Below, one piece after another: positions 60,087-64,000 of a DNA stretch of 64,000 nt. The notes under the pieces are model-generated. The model was not told the origin of the DNA, did no database searches, and saw nothing but the letters and a program-made list of their open reading frames with translations. Each line of letters opens with the position of its first letter. Position 1 is the stretch's first letter. Origin of the DNA: Acidobacteriaceae bacterium (GTDB taxonomy: Bacteria; Acidobacteriota; Terriglobia; Terriglobales; Acidobacteriaceae); NCBI GenBank assembly GCA_003134855.1, contig PLCS01000010.1, forward strand, positions 124,001-188,000. Direction: 5' to 3'. Made by a program: the position numbers and the translations under genes.

Positions 60087-60680
60087 ATGAGCACGAAGAC
60101 AAGTCAGAACCGGAAGAGCTTCGGCGGTGGATCGCGTCCTGTGGCGTGGGGTGTTGCGGCAGTGCTTCTGCTCGCGGCCGCGGCGCTGACCGGTTGCCGT
60201 GGTTCCTTGGCGAGGGGGCAGACGATGAATCTAACCAGTACAAGTTTCCCGGAAGGAAGCCGGATCCCGGCAAAGTACACCTGTAACGGAGCGGGTATAT
60301 CGCCGCAACTGGCCTGGAGCGCGCCCCCGGCGGGGACGGTGAGCTTTGCACTGATCGTCACCGATCCGGACGCACCCGGCCGGACTTTCGTGCATTGGGT
60401 GCTTTATGACCTGCCCGCGGCGGCGCAAGCGCTTCCCGAGGGAGTGCCGACCCAAGGCCAGCTTCCGGACGGCTCCCGCCAGGGCCGCAACGACTTCGGC
60501 GATATTGGCTATGGAGGCCCCTGCCCTCCGCCCGGTTCGCCGCACCACTACGTTTTCACAATCTATGCGCTGGACGCAAAGTTGAATCTGCCGATAGGCG
60601 CGACGCGCGCGCAGGTGGAAGCCGCGATGCAGGGACACATCCTGGCGCGCGGCGAACTGATTGGGTTGTTTCAACGGTAA
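60087..60680 (+). CDS. YbhB/YbcL-type PEBP-family lipoprotein
   Basis: 197 aa from the ATG at 60087 (AGAGGG upstream; the ORF-track start has none). The signal ends in a lipobox 'AAALTGCRGS'. The PEBP/RKIP fold has 'YTCNGAGISPQLAWSAPPAG', the anion-site 'DPDAPGRTFVHWVLYDLP' and 'YGGPCPPPGSPHHYVFTIYA', then 'AAMQGHILARGELIGLFQR'. The function in bacteria is unclear (ligand or lipid binding). It is probably attached to the periplasmic face of a membrane. Confidence 0.92.
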   Translation: MSTKTSQNRKSFGGGSRPVAWGVAAVLLLAAAALTGCRGSLARGQTMNLTSTSFPEGSRIPAKYTCNGAGISPQLAWSAPPAGTVSFALIVTDPDAPGRTFVHWVLYDLPAAAQALPEGVPTQGQLPDGSRQGRNDFGDIGYGGPCPPPGSPHHYVFTIYALDAKLNLPIGATRAQVEAAMQGHILARGELIGLFQR

Positions 60681-60697
60681 GCGACAATCCCATCTGT

Positions 60698-60746
60698 GGG
60701 TGCCCCACCTTCGGCGCGTCTTTGTTTTTGCGCCTAAGGTGGGATA
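60698..60746 (-). repeat. Family E palindrome, copy E3
   Basis: Minus strand: TATCCCACCTTAGGCGC, AAAAACAAAGAC, GCGCCGAAGGTGGGGCACCC. The AACAAAGACG loop is shared with E1. Confidence 0.75.
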
Positions 60747-60934
60747 TCTCCATCTATAGATAGCTTTTTACAGATTCGTCGGGCCTTTTATCACTTTTCC
60801 GAACCGCTTACATCATAAGCCTCAAAAGCGGGATCTGAGTCACACTGGTTTGAGATTTGGTCTCCCGTATCCATAAGTTTGTTAAAAGGGATAGAATACA
60901 GAGCAGTCATACATGCTGAAAGGGGATTGGCGCG

Positions 60935-61666
60935 ATGCATCCAAGAGGCGTGGTTCACTTAAAACGACAGTCTTTCTTTACGAGACATAGTCGAGCAATT
61001 TCTATTCTCGGATTCCTGATCGTTCTTCTCAGTTTTGTTGTTAAAGAAATCTTTCAAAGTAAGTTGAAAGATCTTCGTGACACAATTACTGAAGCTCAAG
61101 ATATAGAGAAAATGAATGGTTTGTATGATGCATCAACTTTGCATAAAGTGGATCTTGATATGCGGCTACGTACGATTCGGAATCAAATAGCAGGGCAACG
61201 AATTGGAGGTACAACATCTCGAAGTGACATACAGGATGAGGTAACTGATGTTTTTCAGGTCTATGCGATCGAAAAGCAGCGTTTTGATCGAGTATCAAAC
61301 ATGATCGATAAGCTTCCCGGTCACACTGAAACACTGAAAGCTGTTCGCGACCAACTGGGGAAGAAGTTAGAGAATTTGAATAGTGATATACAGGATACTA
61401 GCACAAAGAATCTAGTTACTAAAGACCCAAATGTCGCCAATGAAATTCTGGAGATTATACAATTGATCAAGGTCTTGACTTTTGACATAGAGTTCATCCC
61501 GTTGCAGGATGCAGTTGCTAAATCAGCAACAAATGTAAAGGAAGCCGCTCAAAGACGCTACGACGAATGCTCCTATACCTGGTGGCTTTTATTTATTCTC
61601 GGATGGGTTCTCGGCTTTGGCGGATCGATTTATGGGAAGAGAACAGATGTTAATCCAGGTGATTAG
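60935..61666 (+). CDS. AT-rich orphan: two-helix membrane protein with a coiled-coil middle
   Basis: 243 aa; ribosome site AAAGGGG upstream of the ATG. N-terminal membrane helix (AISILGFLIVLLSFVV), a long charged helical middle (residues about 35-190, 'KLKDLRDTITEAQDIEKMNG', 'VSNMIDKLPGHTETLKAVRD'), and a C-terminal membrane helix (WWLLFILGWVLGFGGSIYGK). The topology would place the middle on one side of the membrane with both ends anchored. The gene is clearly poorer in G+C than all neighbours and uses A/T-ending codons freely, a sign of recent transfer. No family recognised. Confidence 0.75.
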   Translation: MHPRGVVHLKRQSFFTRHSRAISILGFLIVLLSFVVKEIFQSKLKDLRDTITEAQDIEKMNGLYDASTLHKVDLDMRLRTIRNQIAGQRIGGTTSRSDIQDEVTDVFQVYAIEKQRFDRVSNMIDKLPGHTETLKAVRDQLGKKLENLNSDIQDTSTKNLVTKDPNVANEILEIIQLIKVLTFDIEFIPLQDAVAKSATNVKEAAQRRYDECSYTWWLLFILGWVLGFGGSIYGKRTDVNPGD

Positions 61667-61763
61667 TGGAAGTCGATCTTAATCATGTTGAATATAATTG
61701 GGAGACATTCCTGGTCTCGATTATGTTTCTCGGGATAATCTCGGAACGATCATTACTCTTCCC

Positions 61764-63011
61764 TCACGCCGCCGTCATCTCCCGCCCCTTGGCTTCGCGC
61801 CCCATCAGCGTCAGTCCGGCCAGCGTCAGCGCCACGACGATCACCGTAACCGCCAGCACAGCCGGGTAGTTGCCGGTGCGCTCGGCGATCAGCGCCTGCG
61901 CCTTGCCGTTCCAGGAGGTGATGAGGCCGCCCAACTGGTAGGCCAGCCCCGGCGCCGTGGCCCGGACCGGCGCGGGCGCGAGCTCGGTGAGATAGGCCGG
62001 AACCACCCCCCATGCTCCCTGCACCATGAACTGCATCAGCACCGCGCCGATGCCCAGCGAAACGGCCGAGTGGCCATAGGCGTAAAGCGGAATCACCGGA
62101 ATCGCCAGCAAGGCTGCTGTGACGATGGCCCGCTTACGCCCCCACTTTTCCGAGAGCGCCCCGAAAACAAAGCCGCCGGCGATGGAGCCGAAGCCGTAGA
62201 GCACACCGATTAGCCCCACAGTCCCCGGCGTGAGGTGGGCCTGGGTGGCCAGGAAGGTCGGATACACGTCCTGCGTGCCGTGCGAGAAGCTCATGAAGGC
62301 GGTCATCAGCAAGACCAGGAAGAGAAACGTCGGCAGGAAGGCTAGCAGCCGGGCCAGATCGTGGATCTTAGCGGATTGGGCGTCAGCGGCGGAGCGCGCC
62401 AGCCGCCGCTTCTTCCCTTCCAGCCAGACCGGCGATTCCGCCACCCGCGCCTGCACATAGAAGACCAGCAGCGCCGGCATCGCGCCCAGGATGAAGAGCC
62501 CCCGCCAGCCAATCGAATGAAAGAAGAGAGCGAAGGCGCCTGCTGCCAGGATCGAGCCCAGCGCGTAGCCCTCCTGCAAGATGCCGCTGAAGACGCCGCG
62601 GCCCTCGGTGGGAAGCGTCTCGAAGGCCAGCGCCGCGCCCACGCCCCACTCGCCGCCCATCGCCAGGCCAAAGAGCGCGCGCAGCACGAGCAGAGCGCCC
62701 AGCGAGGGCGCAAAGGCGCAGGCCAACTCGATCACCGTGAAGCTCAGGATGTTCGCCATCAGCACCGGGCGGCGGCCATAGCGGTCGGCCAGCATCCCAA
62801 AAACCAGCGCGCCCAGCGGACGGAAGAACTGAGTCATAAATACCGCTCCCAGAACGGCCGAGGGCTGGGCATGGAAATCCGCGGCGATGGCTTTGACGCA
62901 GAAGATGAGCAGGAAAAAATCCAGCGAATCCATCGTCCAGCCCAGAAAGGCGGCCATAAAGGTGTGCCGCTGGGGGCCGGTCAGGCGCCGGAAGTCGTTC
63001 AAAATGGACAT
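61764..63011 (-). CDS. MFS transporter (SHS/sialate-lactate-like carboxylate carrier type)
   Basis: 415 aa, 12 predicted membrane segments. The ATG at 63011 is preferred to the TTG of the ORF track. 'FLGWTMDSLDFFLLIFCVKA' (acidic residues in helix 1) and the MFS loop 'GMLADRYGRRPVLMANILSF' with 'LFGLAMGGEWGVGAALAFET' resemble the SHS/Jen-type proton-coupled monocarboxylate or sialate carriers. A charged central loop (EGKKRRLARSAADAQSAKIH) separates the halves. Substrate not determined. Convergent with the AT-rich orphan; the two stops are about 100 bp apart. Confidence 0.88.
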   Translation of the reverse strand: MSILNDFRRLTGPQRHTFMAAFLGWTMDSLDFFLLIFCVKAIAADFHAQPSAVLGAVFMTQFFRPLGALVFGMLADRYGRRPVLMANILSFTVIELACAFAPSLGALLVLRALFGLAMGGEWGVGAALAFETLPTEGRGVFSGILQEGYALGSILAAGAFALFFHSIGWRGLFILGAMPALLVFYVQARVAESPVWLEGKKRRLARSAADAQSAKIHDLARLLAFLPTFLFLVLLMTAFMSFSHGTQDVYPTFLATQAHLTPGTVGLIGVLYGFGSIAGGFVFGALSEKWGRKRAIVTAALLAIPVIPLYAYGHSAVSLGIGAVLMQFMVQGAWGVVPAYLTELAPAPVRATAPGLAYQLGGLITSWNGKAQALIAERTGNYPAVLAVTVIVVALTLAGLTLMGREAKGREMTAA

Positions 63012-63026
63012 CAAAGCGAGAATAGC

Positions 63027-63068
63027 AGGAAACAGAGATCAGAGATCAGGGATCAGAGATCAGAGACT
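63027..63068. repeat. Heptad array F6 (7-bp period)
   Basis: AGGAAAC, AGAGATC, AGAGATC, AGGGATC, AGAGATC, AGAGACT, six units just upstream of the MFS start. Confidence 0.8.
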
Positions 63069-63262
63069 CGAACTTCCATTCCAATACTGGTCTATAGGAA
63101 ACAGACAATAATTGTTGCAACAAATAACAATCGTCCAGCATCGATATTATGCAAGCGGATTTCGCGTGGCAGATCTCCCGTTTCCGCGCGCATTCGGTAA
63201 GAGCCTCTCCTCTCCACAACCCCCGCAGCGGCCCAACGGCCCTAAAACGAAAGGATTATGCA

Positions 63263-63841
63263 ATGAAGCGTTTGGCAATTCTGACTGGCATACTGGCGCT
63301 GGCGGCTCCCATGGCCGTGGCGCAAACCTCCGCCTGGGCCACCGATCCGGCCCACAGCGAAGTCGATTTCACGATCCGCCACGGCGGCGTCTCCAACATA
63401 CATGGTCGCATAGGCGGAGTCAAAGGCACCCTTGTTTACAATGAGGCGGACGTTACCAAGTCCACCGTGACGGTCACCATCGACACCACCACCGTGGACA
63501 CCGGCGAGGCGGCCCGCGATACGCACCTCAAAACAGACGCATTTTTCGACGTGGTCAAGTTTCCCACGGCAACTTTCACCAGCTCCAGCGTGGTGAAGAA
63601 TGGCAGCAAGCTGACGGTGAACGGCAACCTGACCCTGCACGGCGTCACCCTGCCCGTGGTGCTCGATGTGGAAGGCCCCAGCACGCCCGTCGAAGGAATG
63701 ATGGACCATAAGACGCACTCCGGCTTCTCCGCCACCACCACCATCAGCCGCACCGCCTTCGGGATTGGGACCAACTTCCCGGCGGTCATGGTGGGCGACA
63801 TGGTCAAGCTGACCATCGATGTGGAGATCGTCAAGCAGTAA
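63263..63841 (+). CDS. YceI-family periplasmic lipid-binding protein
   Basis: 192 aa from the ATG at 63263 (AAAGGA upstream). The signal peptide (LAILTGILALAAPMAVAQ) precedes a YceI lipocalin-like barrel: 'WATDPAHSEVDFTIRHGG', 'RIGGVKGTLVYNEADVTKST', 'VDTGEAARDTHLKTDAFFDV', 'FPTATFTSSSVVKNG' and 'VNGNLTLHGVTLPVVLDVEG'. The family binds isoprenoid or polyprenyl lipids. It ends in a short Lys/Gln tail. A hairpin follows. Confidence 0.94.
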   Translation: MKRLAILTGILALAAPMAVAQTSAWATDPAHSEVDFTIRHGGVSNIHGRIGGVKGTLVYNEADVTKSTVTVTIDTTTVDTGEAARDTHLKTDAFFDVVKFPTATFTSSSVVKNGSKLTVNGNLTLHGVTLPVVLDVEGPSTPVEGMMDHKTHSGFSATTTISRTAFGIGTNFPAVMVGDMVKLTIDVEIVKQ

Positions 63842-63911
63842 CCCGGGCCGGTTCCGGTCCGGAAACAGATCGTTGGCATCTCCTGCCGGGAATCGACTCA
63901 TCTCCTCCGCG

Positions 63912-63953
63912 GTTCCGGTCGCTGCCGGTCTTCCCTCCGGCGGCGACCGGAAC
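63912..63953. terminator. Long hairpin after yceI
   Basis: GTTCCGGTCGCTGCCGG, an 8-nt loop, then CCGGCGGCGACCGGAAC: a 17-bp stem with one T-G pair, 71 bp after the YceI stop. No clear T-run follows, so it is a probable but not certain terminator. Confidence 0.5.
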
Positions 63954-64000
63954 TTGCGAACCGGCGATGCGCATCGCCACTCACCCGGAGATGGTCTTGC

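Noticed and set aside
61666-61869. 67-aa ORF overlapping the end of the AT-rich orphan
   Set aside because: Its second half is antisense to the MFS gene and it has no ribosome site of its own; probably chance.

Overview
The window looks like chromosomal DNA of an Acidobacteriota bacterium, probably class Terriglobia (Acidobacteriia). The reasons are uniformly high GC, two proteins of the acidobacterial VWFA-related family (4434-5483 and 45415-47631), large secreted Ig-like/TIG proteins, a GH30 xylanase-like enzyme, and a housekeeping set with acidobacterial flavour (DUF1015, acid-sphingomyelinase-like phosphoesterase, ECF sigma plus zf-HC2 anti-sigma). It holds about 56 genes and one tRNA. 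There is no rRNA, prophage, CRISPR array or recognisable transposase gene.

Layout. 1-2775 (-): cell-wall block, amidase - GerMN - murI joined by ATGA overlaps, then fabI (cut by the left edge). 2879-7801: DUF1015 protein, VWA protein, ffh, peroxiredoxin-like protein. 7804-9844 (-): trxB, yggS, DUF167. 10108-13053: giant secreted protein with a ruined metalloprotease motif. 13126-19462: ndh, serS with a small membrane protein, LolA-like protein, Cys/Met PLP enzyme, tsaB, rimI. 19653-25435: DUF465, a small secreted protein with an apparent ATA start, psd-pssA-Asd-like operon, CapA-like phosphatase, pyrE. 25647-28568 (-): GH30 and an OmpA lipoprotein. 28900-35852: uvrC, CHAD, HAD, Nudix, recQ. 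36005-40126 (-): sphingomyelinase-like protein, two cyclophilins, anti-sigma and sigma. 40341-43412: lytic transglycosylase and a small Cys-rich protein. 43463-44498 (-): TlpA and a rhodanese-like protein. tRNA-Leu(UAA) at 44770. 45415-47631 (-): VWA protein. 48131-50219: ctaA, ilvE. 50762-53569 (-): Ig-repeat lipoprotein. 53962-58401: pyrD, then a five-PAS GGDEF-EAL protein. 58452-63841: phoU, flavin reductase, PEBP, an AT-rich orphan, an MFS carrier and YceI.

The most unusual content is not a gene. The window is peppered with at least five families of short palindromic elements (called A to E here). Several sit in frame inside essential or housekeeping genes: family D in tsaB and ilvE, families A and C in uvrC, family B in murI. 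Family D is exactly 36 nt in all four copies, its stem changes in compensatory pairs, and both genic copies are read in the same strand and frame. One D copy has jumped into a family A copy. A separate class of intergenic arrays (six loci, seven arrays) has a strict 7-bp period with related AG-N5 units. Further points of interest are a displaced copy of the uvrC 3' end downstream of a CHAD gene, a MITE-like unit with 15-bp perfect terminal inverted repeats, a probable ATA initiation codon, and an Asd-like protein without its catalytic cysteine.

All coordinates and motifs were read by eye from the sequence and ORF track. Family names rest on remembered motifs, not on database searches.
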